From Glandiceps talaboti (lineage: Eukaryota > Hemichordata > Enteropneusta > Spengelidae): 64,000 nucleotides of DNA. The notes under the pieces were generated by a model. It saw only the letters and a list, made by a program, of their open reading frames with translations, was not told the origin of the DNA and made no database searches. Below are positions 43,729 through 56,156 of this stretch, in pieces; position 1 is the stretch's first letter; the number at the start of each line of letters is the position of its first letter. Location: NCBI RefSeq assembly GCF_964340395.1, contig NC_135559.1:24755072-24819071 (forward strand). The letters run 5' to 3'. A program made the position numbers and the translations under genes.

Positions 43729-44590
43729 TTACTTAACAGACAAATACAAACAGAAAAATATTACAAAAGCTATTATTTTAAAAGAAAAAAAAATCAATGT
43801 AAAATCTTCAACCAGTGGGCCTGCATGAAGCCCACCAAACCATACATCACTTGTAACAACCTGATTAATCAGAACATTTTGACTGTCAAAAAGATGTAAC
43901 ATAAACCTAAATGCCGCCTTTCGTCTCAAAACAGAGAGAGAATTAACTGAATTGGAAACAAACATTCTAGATGCACTGGCAGAATTTGGAAGTCCTATCA
44001 GTCTCTGGAATGCATTGTTGTGACAGACAATTATATTTTGCATACTACTTACATTGAAGTCACACCATAAATGGTTTCCATAAATGTTATTACAAAACAC
44101 TGTGAGGAGATGCAGTTTCACCGATATAGTACATGCAGAAAACTTTCTCAATAAAAAGTTGGCTCTTCTACAAAGTGCTCTATGCTGTTTCAAAATATCC
44201 TGATTGTCTTTCAGATCATCAGTAAAAACATGTCCCAAGTACTAGTAATTAAACTTGATACGAATTCGAGAAAATTCCCACAAAGGTTGATTGGGGGAAT
44301 GACAGACAGTTTTGTAGATGCCTTAAAGTGTACACATTTAGATTTTCTAGCATTATAAATGATATCATGATCATCAGCATATTGTTCACAGAGATTAATA
44401 TAAGTTTCCCGAGGCCTTTGATAGATGGAGAGATGAGACACGTACATATCGTCCACACTTTCCAAAGTATAGCCAAGTTTTTTGACCATTTCATTTGTGT
44501 ATATTGTATTTTGCTGATACACAATAGAGCCTGTCGGCAGCTAATGCTGGCTATTTTCCACAAGTGGCAGTCGGGGACGTCCAACACTGA
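43729..44590 (-). pseudogene. LINE reverse transcriptase C-terminal half
   Basis: On the minus strand, ESVDDMYV (probable motif C, YADD changed to SVDD) is followed by LCEQYADDHDIIYNARKSKC. After a frameshift near 44235, the frame reads MGHVFTDDLKDNQDILKQHR, LLRKFSACTISVKLHLLTVF and LIGLPNSASASRMFVSNSVN. This is the typical thumb/C-terminal region of a LINE polyprotein. The last 169-codon frame is open to 43729. No endonuclease region is seen upstream; the copy is 5'-truncated and frameshifted. Confidence 0.88.
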
Positions 44591-44619
44591 CCACAGTGTG
44601 GATTAGTCTTGCTGCTAGA

Positions 44620-44770
44620 CCCCTCAGGCTTTTCTGCTCACTGTCAAGGCGACCAATAGTCCAGTTGCCAGGCCACCCTACCTTGCATTGTCTTAGAGGG
44701 AAGGTTTTATGCTTGATATGTGTTCTCCAGGGTGTCCTGAACAAGAATCTGGCGGGTGCCACCCAGTAAC
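44620..44770 (-). repeat. repeat shared in inverted orientation with 46735-46870
   Basis: The reverse complement carries GATTCTTGTTCAGGACACCC, TGGAGAACA, ATAAAACCTTCCCTCTAA and GGCAACTGGACTA, matching 46735-46870. Non-coding; perhaps the end of an unidentified element. Confidence 0.75.
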
Positions 44771-45904
44771 AAATTCTGCAAATGCACTGTCTACTTGTGA
44801 ATCCACACTTCTCATAGACACATGATTTAGCTGATGAAATATCCAAAACAATTATTACTGTACTGTGAATCTGCAGTATACAAGTCACTTGGGGCTTCTG
44901 CAACATGTATTCGAACTCTATCTAGAAGTTTATCACATATCTGTAGTGATTTTAGTTCATGACTGTGTGACATTTTTGTCCACTATTTGGCATTGGATGT
45001 TTTATGTAGTGTCTGGTACCGATGTGAATATTTAGGGTTAAACAAAGTCCCGGTATACCTCTTTTGAGATAGTTCATCATGTAATTTACTATGACTGGAT
45101 ATACGTTCCAGAACATGTGAGATAAGATACACTGAAACACAAGGTCTTGTGACAATGCAGAGTTTTAAGGCTGGTGTTTATCAACTCTCTAGGTTTTCAT
45201 GTAAAATATCCCTCGTTGTTTACTAGGGCTAACAATGATTTTTATTCTATCTGGACCGACATTTATAAGTACACCGTGTTCCATTGTAAACAAATGACCG
45301 TATTTCCTGTATAGATTCAACTTGGTGCTGCTATACTAAGAAACTTTATGCGTGGAGTGTACGTGTTAAACAATATACGGTTTGAGATGTTTTTTTCTTC
45401 AGTCAACTCACAGGTTTTACATGGCACCTACCATACATGCATGCCCATGTAAATTATCATTAGACTACTACTGTTATCAGAGAACTAAATGTTTTACTGC
45501 TTATAAATGTGTGTGTATTCGATATTTAATATTTCAATCTTCAGATCATCGCTCATATAGCTATATAATTAGATTAATTAAGCTTATATGTGCAAATAGA
45601 ACAAATTTAAAAATTGTATATTTTAGAGAAAGTACATGCTTGACAATGAGGCAAAATTCTTTCTAATGGACTGAATAAGTTGAAAAGTTTAATTAGAATA
45701 TAACTGAACTTTTGTAGATTCTATAAAGTTGACAAGATACATTAGCTGTGGACAAATTTATTTGTGATGAACAAGTGCTTCACAGCATCGATGCAGATTT
45801 GAGTCCCAACATTATATGAACAGTCATGTCACATCTTTACACTAAACTCTCAGTTAATTTTACATTTCATCTCAGGTTTATGAATGATGCAACAAGGGTG
45901 AATA

Positions 45905-46620
45905 CTAGTATATCCAGGTATTCCATTTCAAGTACATTTGAAAGATGACGAAGATCACACAAATACCCATTTAAGATTTATGCAAATTATTCAAATTAGA
46001 TTGTTTTTATCTATGGAGGTTGCTAATTATCTAATTAGTACTTACACTGTATTGCATCATTAAGAAGTACAGGTAGTTGGTTTTACTGTATATCCAGGTA
46101 TTGCATTTCAAGTATATTGCAAAATGACGAAGATCACACAAGATACCCATTTACGGTTTATGCAAATTATGCAAATCAGCTCGTTTTTTATCTTTGGAAT
46201 TGCTAATTATCTAATTATTACTTACACTGAATTGTGTCATTAAAAGGTAGTTGTTTTCACAATATATCCAGGTATTGCAATTCAAGTATATTGAAAAATT
46301 ATGATGATCATCCAAAATACCCATTTGCGATTTCTGCAAATTTGCAATCTAATTATCTATCTGATTATTTTTTTATCTTTGGAAGTTGTTAATCATCTAA
46401 TTAGTATTTACACTGTATTGTATCACAAAACGTAGCTGTTTTCACAATATATTCAAGTATTGCATTTCGAATATATTGAAAAATGACTAAGATCACACAA
46501 AAAACAATCTACGATTTATGCAAATTATGCAAATTATATTATTTTTTATCTTTGGAAGTTGCTAATTATCTAATTAGTCTTTACATTGTATTTCACCATT
46601 AAAAAGAAGTTGTTTTCACA
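45905..46620. repeat. tandem repeat, about 178-bp period, four copies
   Basis: Starts near 45910, 46090, 46264 and 46446 with TATATCCAGGTATTGCATTT. Each unit also has CAAGTATATTGAAAAATGAC, TTTATGCAAATTATGCAAAT and GTTGCTAATTATCTAATTAG. Non-coding. Confidence 0.88.
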
Positions 46621-46888
46621 AATATTGACCATTCATACATGTTAATGTTGTATAGATGTGCTACCAAATGGCCAAATCATCATAAATTTATCATTTTTTA
46701 ATTTATGCAAATTAAAAAAAATGCTCAAGGGTGCCAGGGTGGCACCCGGTGGATTCTTGTTCAGGACACCCTGGAGAACAAATATCAACCATAAAACCTT
46801 CCCTCTAACACAATGCACGGTTATGTTAAAAAATGCCATCTGGCAACTGGACTACAAAGGTCGCTAGTGAGGGCGACAGCCTGAACTG

Positions 46889-47842
46889 GTCTAGCAAAAG
46901 TTGAAAAATTCCTTTCAGCTAATTTACATGTTGTGGGCTGGGCAATGTATGGATACATGGTAATCTATTCAATAACCCATGACCTCTAGGATATGTATAT
47001 TAACACACATGGTTAGAATGTTTATGTTGTTAGGATTTAGATACTTCATAGTGTTTGTATTGTAATCTGCTTTGCAATTCTATGCATATCTTTTGTTATT
47101 CTGGAGGTAGCTAAATGGTCCAAAATTGAACAGTTGCGGGGCAAAGTGCTAGATCTAGCACTTCGCCAGAAAACAACGAAGTGCGGGACTGTAAACAACG
47201 AAGCGCCTCCAACGGCAGGATATAACGTGGTCGTTCGCATCGATAAACGTCACATACATGCGTCATGTCAGTAGTCCGTGTACGTGGTCGTGTGGCGCAT
47301 GATCGACTACAAAACTTTCTTTGGCCGATTGTAACAACGACACAATTTATCTGAAGTTTGTTAAATGTTTGCCAAGTAAAACGGCCGGTTGAAAGTTCAC
47401 GTTACCGTACGTACGGTTGTGTCCCGGGGGTTGTGTGTTCTGTTACAAACATGCCTTGTCAATACCTCGCGGTGGATTGACTTGCGCGATTACAGAAACA
47501 AGTGTTATTATTTTACCCCTTTCATATACAATTGGCTAAAACACGTCAATATCATCGATATTATTGACATTGTATTGTATTCTGATAGAAACATTCTGAT
47601 ACATATCTCGGGAAACTCGTGCCTGTGGGCAGGACTGTACTTCAGAATCTGCAATCTACTCTGTTAACAAGGACTAGCCACTCAGTATTTCTTGTACCAT
47701 GTCTATTTTAGAGCGGGAAAGATATATCAATCGTAACGTCTTGAAATAAATTTGAATCTTTATCAAGTATCCATCTTTCAGTATAATCACCTGTGTGCTT
47801 ATTTTCATTCTAATCTATGAAGTAGTAGAACAAGAATATTGT
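46889..47842. repeat. Y2, second copy of repeat Y
   Basis: Matches 40661-41688 from GTCTAGCAAAAGTTGAAAAA to GTAGAACAAGAATATTGT at roughly 98 percent by eye. The main difference is loss of two of the three 35-bp palindrome units. Confidence 0.9.
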
Positions 47843-48867
47843 GCAAAATCATGTCATAACTCTGGGGATTTACACAAGGTTGAGCGCGCCTCGGGGGACA
47901 CATTTATTCTATAAAAATCCTTAAAATTTCTCCAAACTGTTTGAACGGATAGTTTTATTTTGTTGATCTCTCTGAAATGACAAAATCAATATGGGGGTCA
48001 TTGTGTTTGTTTTTAAACAAACCGACACCCCTTTCTTTCCCCCTGATCCTATATCATGGTTAATAAGCTTAATTACAGGATTTGGCAGCCATGCTGGATT
48101 CTAAAAAGATAAGTTTGACAATATGCACTTTATTTTCGGGATGCATTCCATGTTAACTTGCGATGTGCTTTTAAGACATACTATAGTCGTTCCCACTTAT
48201 CACAACCCTACCTATGAGCTCCCACAATCTTTCTCGTATAAACCATTTCCTATCGCTATTTCTCGAACGGTCGTCATCTGTATTTCTTACTTTTGTGATA
48301 TGCAATCCAGTTCACGAAGTGACGTTTATTACTGCTCCACGATCCTTGGCGTCACACTACACGCTAATTGTAGCATTATGAAGTCACTTCCTCTGGACCA
48401 AACCAAACTATAACCGATGGCTATTATTATTATTTCCCACATTGGATATAATTTCTGAGCGAACAGGAATTACATAAGGGACGATATTGAAGTTGGTGAT
48501 TGTCTAGGAATGCACAGTAAACAGTAATATCGTGATGGTTTACTTGAGATCTGGCGAAGTCATTGATTATTTATTGTCGTTTTCAGTCAAGAAGTTGGCA
48601 GTACCAAGTATATGGAATTTACAAAACAGTAGTAACGGGTTATTTATAGATTTCTATCAAAACATTAACAGCAATGAAGGGCAGAAATTAAAATTGTTCA
48701 CACGAATATGTTTTCTCACTTATATTTTCGATAACAATATTTTTTGTCATCTATTAACGATCCGAAAGAAGTGAATCTATTCAATATTAATATAGTGAAC
48801 ATGATATAATCTTACACCCAGACTTTACTTTCGTGTTCAACGATCATGCTCTCGCATCTAGACACAC

Positions 48868-48900
48868 ACTAACCCCCCCCCCCCCCACACACACACACCA
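48868..48900. repeat. poly-C and CA microsatellite
   Basis: A run of C followed by a CA repeat; no other content. Confidence 0.9.
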
Positions 48901-48937
48901 AGAAATTCAGTTTTCCTTTATATTATTTCTTTGACAA

Positions 48938-49285
48938 ACGCCGAACTAAATGTCTGTCCTTTCTGAAATCTTCGAAGTTTCGACTGTATATGGGAGTGCG
49001 TTATTTGACATGAACAGCTGTCAAAATGGAGGTCTACGGTTGTTGGTAGTGGTGTCAAGCCGTTGTCAAGTACGGAGTACGAAACGTGGTACCGAAATGA
49101 CTACGTGCTATAGTTGAAGTCTGTGACGCACGCCGAACAAAATGTTCGTAGTTTCGACTGTATATGGGAGTGCGTTATTTGACGTGACAGCTGTCAAAAT
49201 GGCGGTCTGCGGTTGTTGGTAGTGGTGTCAAGCCGCTGTAAGGAGTACGAAATGTGGAAGGGAAACGACCACATGCTGTAGTTTT
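48938..49285. repeat. direct duplication of about 160 bp
   Basis: Both copies carry TTTCGACTGTATATGGGAGT, GCGTTATTTGAC, CAGCTGTCAAAATGG and CGGTTGTTGGTAGTGGTGTC. The second copy begins near 49127. They differ by small substitutions and indels. Confidence 0.85.
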
Positions 49286-49512
49286 CGCCACATAGAACAT
49301 CGAAAAAATACAAATAAACTGAACGTTACTAAAAATTACGAAGAAGAAACTTGTTTGTGCATTGGCAAAACATACGGAAAATCAAATTCTAAGGTTGTTA
49401 TAAACACGGGAAGTAACATTTTACACAGAGTAATAACATGTCCATTACCGGTATAACATGACATATTTACCGATGACCTAGCACTCTGCCACACTTTGCC
49501 ACTCTTTGTTGA

Positions 49513-49635
49513 AGTGCTAGATCTAGCACTTCGCCACTTTTTGACAAAGTGCTAGATCTAGCACTTCGTCAGTTTTCGCTAAAGTACTAGATCTACCACT
49601 TTGTCAAAAAGTGGCGAAGTGCTAGATCTAGCACT
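49513..49635. repeat. four AGTGCTAGATCTAGCACT palindromes, 35-bp spacing
   Basis: Sites start at 49513, 49548, 49583 (two changes) and 49618, each 35 bp apart, with the linkers of the 40917 array. The array lies in the opposite orientation to that of Y1. Confidence 0.95.
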
Positions 49636-49669
49636 TTGCCCCGCAACTGTTCCGATTTTGAATTCTTTG

Positions 49670-50300
49670 TTACATGTATTCTGTGTATATGGTGTGAACT
49701 GTTTCTTTTGTGTAGTTATAGAAGTCTGTGTTTTGTTTTGCTACTAATAATGTGATACCTGATATCATTGTCTTATCTGAGTTTATCAGCTTTGTGTTAA
49801 TTAGTAGCTTGCTAGAACAAATCACTATTTGCCCAAATTATCATTATGATATACTGCCGTGAGAGAAAACCTGGGACAGTCCAACGCTCTACAAAACCTC
49901 TCAAATTCAACAGACACTTCAACAGCTGTTTCCTGTAACTTGCAATCCCTTTGTTTAATATTGCCATTTGGTTGTGTATAGCTCCTTTGCTACAGACACC
50001 GAGAAAATGTGGTATTTTGGGATCGAGGGCCATGGAACGTGATGAAAGAAGGTACACAGTCAATAGATAGTTCACATGTTTCTTTCCCCGCATATAAAGG
50101 TATCGCCTCATTAATTAGTCGTCAATGGGGTGGAGACTTTAGATAATCTTTTAATTAGTAAGTATACCGTTCTCCATATGGGTTCAGACTAAAAGAATTC
50201 CCTATAGTGGTCAGATTAGAATATGGGCTATGTTCTGATTTGGAGCCATATTTCTGCTCATGTATTAGGTATTGCTATGCAGTTGTTTCGTTGATGACAC
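49670..50300. other. no gene seen
   Basis: A minus-strand open frame at 49812-50111 shows no recognisable domain or splice context. Confidence 0.4.
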
Positions 50301-50304
50301 ACAA

Positions 50305-50830
50305 TAACAAGCGACCTATCGGTCAGAATAGCTCCGCTGTTTTTTTGTTTTTGTTTTATTTTGGTAACATGTAGAAGTGGTTCAGTTGTTTAGCTCTTCA
50401 CTATATGCAGTTTTGTTTTAGCGATCTCAGAAAAAGAATGACTGAGAAATGCACAAAACATGGATTTTTGAAGTTGGCTATAAATAATTCCATTGTCTTA
50501 CAGCTTTAACCCTGGAAAATTTTATTGATGAATGAAATAAATTAGGGATCTAAAATAATTTTGAGGCAATTCGAATTTCAATTTTCTAACAAATTTACCA
50601 AAAACACCGTCCATAATTGTCAACAACATTCAACTTGTAGTAGACATAACATCGTCTGATATTTTAATTTAATAGTCTATGGACCTCCTTGCAGGTGGTG
50701 CACATATTTGTTAGTCCTGTTTGCATACAGAACAAGTCGCCCCCCTTGTTGTCGAGGGTCGTGCTGGTAATATAGACCAGTGCCCGTCTGCAAGCAGGAC
50801 TAGCATTTCATATGCAAGCTTGACTAAATT
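50305..50830. mobile_element. 2.4-kb repeat, partial copy C
   Basis: Starts AACAAGCGACCTATCGGTCA and follows copies A and B to AACATTCAACTTGTAGTAGA. It then continues CATCGTCTGATATTTTAATT without the nested foldback element present in A and B. The rest of the family is missing. Confidence 0.75.
50711..50808. mobile_element. small TAGTCCTGCTTGCA foldback element, copy 3
   Basis: Begins TAGTCCTGTTTGCATACAGA and ends GTCTGCAAGCAGGACTAG; the ends pair over about 14 bp. Confidence 0.65.
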
Positions 50831-51459
50831 TAGTCAATGTTCAAAGCTTAATGTGACATGGCAAGAGACATTGTGAAACTCGGAATTGTAGACCTACTAA
50901 TCTTGGCAAAAATAAATATCGCTAATCATAACTGAAAAGGTCTTGTCGGAAAATTTTTCAATATCAATGACAAATATGCAGAGCGCTAGCGTCTTCCAAC
51001 GGTACGTCATATGCGTCAAGTGAAAGTTACTAGGTCATCTACTGTCTCCTGAATAGCTGCCCCTCACTTTTGAGCTGCTAGATTCATCGATGAAATATGT
51101 TTACTTTGTTGTTAAATGCACTGTTCAAAAGGTGACGCGAGTAAGATTGGGCTAAAATATGCCGTCCTTGGCCCGGGGATGCCGTCAAACGTCACGACGG
51201 TATCGTAATGCTTCTTGTCGGCCAATAATAAAAAATCAGATAAATAAAAGTCAATGAATGTGAAACACGCGACATTACAAGTGTTTATATATATCTAGTC
51301 TAGCCGTTTTGATTTATTTTGCCATAATATGGGGAGATCATATTTTAGCATTTATACCCACAGACACTGCCAATTAGTCAGAAAGTGTGAGTAAATATCG
51401 GTAAATGTTGGTTAATAAGACATGTAGAGTGTAGTTTTTGTTTACTGATATCTATTACA

Positions 51460-51812
51460 ACCACCAGCAATGTATTTTTTCACAATGTCATGAACAAATC
51501 TTAATCTAAACACCCCTAAGAATGTACCCACCAAATTTTAGACCGACCTGCAAAATAGTTTTTGAGTTTAAGTTTTTTGACTAAAAATCACATTTTTTTA
51601 CTCAAATCACACACCGGTGGTAAGATTTGAGCAATTTCCCAACGAGACACCAAAGGTAATACACCCACCAAATATCATTGCAATCGGTAGGGGGGGGGGG
51701 GGGGTTACTTTAAGTTGTTTACACACGCGCACACACACACACAATAGACATACACTTTGCCATGCCTATAGCACAACTGAACCTTACCAGTTCAGTTGTG
51801 CTAACAATTGGC
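51460..51812 (+). mobile_element. TAGCACAACTG-family repeat, right-end fragment
   Basis: Matches 11480-11815 (AGTTTAAGTTTTTTGACTAA; ACACACCGGTGGTAAGA) and ends CCAGTTCAGTTGTGCTAAC. A poly-G tract interrupts it at 51690-51703, and a CACACA tract lies at 51722-51742. Confidence 0.6.
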
Positions 51813-51814
51813 AA

Positions 51815-54800
51815 CAGCTAGTTATATCAAGTGTGGCAAGCAAAAGACCTACACCAGGAACTATTCTATTTCAAAAATAATCTAGTGTCAATGTGGTGTC
51901 ACAAGTCAGTATAATGCTTGGAACCAGTGTGAAAAATTCAGTGATGTGTAGAAAATGATTTTTACGATATCACTACATTGTACATAATCTTGTCAATTAC
52001 AATGTCAATATTGTAATCCAAAAGAAGGATGATCACATCTTGATGGGATCGTGTTGGTGGTTTGTTTTTATTTCATATTTCTGTTGATGATTTGTTTCTC
52101 CCATGGCCATGTACATGTAGTTATAATTGCGCTTTGATTTTTTAGGTACATGGTAAGGCTTTGTATGGTGGTCCTTGATGCTGTGCTGGTTTCAATACAG
52201 GTTGTGGATTGGTCGAAAATTGCCGGAGTCCTGTCGGATGATTTAAATTTGCAACTTTGAAAATATTAGCAAGACTGTTCAGTCGAGAGTCAAGCATTAC
52301 ACAAATCTGCCAGGGAGAGATATCAAATACAGACTAAAAGATCAAAAAGATGAAAAGGTTGTAAATAATTGCAGATTTGATAACTGACTTGCTGTTATCT
52401 AACAAAAAAATGAAAAGTTTCCTGGTCAGTCATTGTGAATTTTCAGTATTAGTCTATAGAAATGTCAATTAAGTGTGAAGAATCAACTTGAGTGGATTTC
52501 AGTTATTATACTATTCTTTACTGTAAATTACCTGAAACAGATATCATGGAAATCTATGATATCGCAACCACAATCACAAATACATTACATGGCAATGGTT
52601 CGTCACAAATTTAGAATACAAATCTAATCAAAGTGAAACATGTTTTGTTGGTAAAACTTTGTACAGTCATCAGTTATTTCCCTCTTTATTTACACTGTCT
52701 CTTTTGGAGTGGTGTGTCATCAATACCTAAGTGAATTTCTCTGCACACTTTAGTATAGCCAGTTACTGGTGCCGTAACATTTGAAGATTGATGGTGTTCT
52801 AAGTATACTGCTGTGCTGTTGGGTTCTTGTTACAACCTCCAGCTTGTCGTTGCTTTCCAAACCATTGCCCTATTGGGTCTTGATTAAAATAAAATGAGCA
52901 TCCTTCTCAAGAAGAAATCTTTATTCTTTGATGAAGGATCCGACTGTGAAGAGATCAAAACACTATTGTTACATGATACGGATATGCCTAACAAAAAACA
53001 TGGAAAACATTCCTTGTCTGTGACATCAAAGTGAACGTTTGGATGACAAATGAGTATTTATCTTGGAATTTTAATTGATAAAACAACTCTACTACCTTTT
53101 TTCTACTTGGAAATACAATGTGAAAGAAAATAATTTATATAAAGTCCATGTTTGCAACTCAGAAAACAATGAAAAATGTGTAAATTTATTGTTATTGTAC
53201 ATACAACAACAATCTTTTTACATACTTTTTATCTTTTTGTAAATTGACTTAATAAAGGGCTGTAAGTTTATCACACAGGTTCAGTATGTATGTCATTATA
53301 ATATGCATGTCTACACCCAAACGACATAATCCTAACGTAATCCTGAATAATAAAGACCAAGCTGAGAATCACCGTCTTTCTCGGTAAATACTGGTAAGAC
53401 GTAATACAAAAATAAATAAAACAAGGGTTGAATTGGATTACCGAGAGTAACTGTGCTGTTTACCATACCTGGTTGAAATATACTGAATGAGTTGAATACA
53501 GGTTTGTATACTGTGTATTTAATAATTTATAAACTGTAAATGTACTTGCATGTCCCAGGACTTGAGTATTCAGACAGCCTGCTGTACCCAAGTGACTAAA
53601 TTTTTTTTTTTTTCACGTTCCATAAGTTACTGCTCTAAGGTTGACTACAAATATTCAAAGACATTGTGCCCTGTTTTTGTCAAAAAACCCTGACATTCCG
53701 ATCCAATAATTACATTGCAAACCAAGCTACTAAGCTACATGTTGAGAACTGTTTACTGTGGCCTGTTCTGATCGAGCTCTTAGTCCTATAATATGCGTTA
53801 AGATAGTCCGATGATGTGTTGTAGGACCTTTTCGATGTCTGAGCATAACACTATTACAAGAAACTGCAAGAATTTGCATTGAGTAGTTTGAATCAAGCGT
53901 ATAGAGAACGTCAGTGAATGTCAATGTGGCTACAAGTTCATCAACACAGAACAAGACGGACATTTGGGAGTTTTGTGAAAGTCTCCCAAAAGACTAAAAC
54001 TATGACATATAAATAAAAATATTTTTATCCAAGTTTAAGTGTTGAGTATGCCGACTCCATGAATTCCAGAAAAAATAATTAAATTATTATGATTTGTGTA
54101 GATGAGTACGTGAGTGTGCATGCCGAGTTACACAGTCTGATCGATCAGACTGTTACATGTTCGTACTATCAGCCACTCCGGGCTGTCACAAATACAACCA
54201 TTACTCGAGTTATATATAGAAACGCCTGTGATCCAAACATCGTATCAATGGTGGACAAGGAAAACTGGCTTTGAGGGTGCCGAAAAAAAGTTTCATGTTG
54301 TAACATAAAATTCGATATATTGTAAGCTTATAAATAATTTTTGAATTTGGCACTAAAAAGTCGAATTTGATAAAGAAAATCATATTTGATATCCATCTCG
54401 CCTTGGTTCAAGTCACTCTTTAATGTAAATTATCATTAAAATTGTATTGATAATGGTTAAAAGCTAAATACTACACGTTAATTAATAAATTGGCAGTTGA
54501 CTGGTTCATGACATAGTACCCGGTCCCCTTACATAAAATGGTGTGGTCAAACAAAAAGTTTTAGCGCCTATTTTAGGTGATGAAAGAGTATCCTGTCAGA
54601 ACCAATAGACACTACAATATGCCACGTCGAAAGACGATTGACACCTTTCTATTAAGTGGTATTGATCTGGTTCTTCTGAAATACTCAGTTGACGTGCACA
54701 AGTGGAGTTGAAAACACAAACTCTACGAGCACATCTGTTAGAATTATTCAGTGAAGACTTGAATGTCATTTCTATGTCCTGCTGTGGGGTCATGTTTGGT

Positions 54801-56150
54801 GGTGATTTTCAGCCCAAAACCCAACATATAATCCAAACACTAAGTTTATTTTAGGACCAGAAAGACTATGTAAGCTTACACTCGATTTTTATGTTACTCG
54901 ATCAGTAGATAAACTTGTTCATTGTGGGAAAGTTTGTTTATATTTCAATGAACAGGAAATCTACAATATGTGGGGACCACTTGTTTATTATCTTACACTT
55001 ACAACATGTATAAATGATCGACCAATCATCACCACCGGCCTACTTAATTGTTCTATACAACATTTTAGTACATGTTGCATATGTCTTGGCGGTTGACATT
55101 CATTCAAACATGACACTACGAGTCGATGCATGGGGAAACAAATATGAACATACAATTGTTCACAATATTGTAATTCATAAAAATAAAGAACCCTACCCAT
55201 GATACATACGCCCCAAGGATTCATAAACGACGAAATGTGTGGCTAGGTCAGCTGTTTTAAATATGTGAATGGCCTGTACTTCACATCTCATCAGAAATGG
55301 CATCAAATAGTCTCAAGATATGGACACCTCCAGAAACCTTCTCATTATCCAAAGATTCAACAAGTTGTATATCATTTTCCGATCGAAAGCAACAAATATT
55401 CGAGATAACATTATTTTCTTAATGCAAAAGCTACCTCAAGATTACTTTCAAATGCAAAGGAAAAATTCGCAAGACCAATATAACATTGTCATTCGTTTTC
55501 TGAAATCTAACATTATAACTCGAGATCATTTTTTTACCCATCCAAAGCAAATATAAAGATATCATTTTCATTTTAATGAATCAAAACCAACAAACAAAAG
55601 GTAAACAAAGTCTCACACCAGTTATTTATGATTTCTAAAGAAGTATTACATGTGTTATATTCCAAGCGAAAATTAGCATTTTCGTTGTAACTTGTAAACA
55701 ATGTCACATATTGGTGCCCTGCTGTCTCCACAAAAACATCGCAAACCATAATAATCCGAGTCAGCAAAGGACAATGCATGGCGCCATTTTTTAGCCTTTT
55801 AGATTGGGAGCTTACATATAGCTGACAGGTCAACCGACCGCCCTGAAGATCCAAGTCAAAATAACCAGCTCTGAACCAGAACTATCTCGAGGAGTCCACG
55901 GCAGATGTCTGCAGATACTGCCTGTGCCTACCATATATCTGACAAGTTCACAGCCATGTAGTTAGTTCGGCACAGGTCAGCCAGCACGCAATCACAATAC
56001 CTGTCTCCGTAAAATCTGGTATAAAAAGTATTGGATCCTCATGGATAGACATGGGACATGGAGAGACGACCGCTACTTGAAAGTAAAGGGGCGTCTAATG
56101 CGAATAGTTGGCGTTGTTGAAAGAGACGTGATGTCAGAGTGCATCATTGA
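51815..56150. other. gene-free stretch with a decayed foldback element
   Basis: AT-rich. At 53095-53250 there is a degenerate relative of the foldback element at 40030 (TTATTGTTATTGTACATACA). Open frames at 53730, 54089, 54596, 55320 and 55573 have no recognisable domains and no consistent splice context. Confidence 0.45.
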
Positions 56151-56156
56151 ATTGAT

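Larger units (their letters stand above)
47125..49662. mobile_element. possible 2.5-kb element with inverted palindrome-bearing ends
   Basis: The left end reads GAACAGTTGCGGGGCAAAGT then GCTAGATCTAGCACTTCGCC. The right end (about 49610-49660) is its reverse complement (CTAGCACTTTGCCCCGCAAC then TGTTC). One palindrome lies at the left end and four at 35-bp spacing at the right (49513, 49548, 49583 variant, 49618). No target duplication and no transposase are seen, so it would be non-autonomous. Confidence 0.5.

Noticed and set aside
43322-43736. Hydrophobic open frames on the plus strand at 43322-43736
   Set aside because: Low-complexity and hairpin/microsatellite-derived, with no splice or start context.
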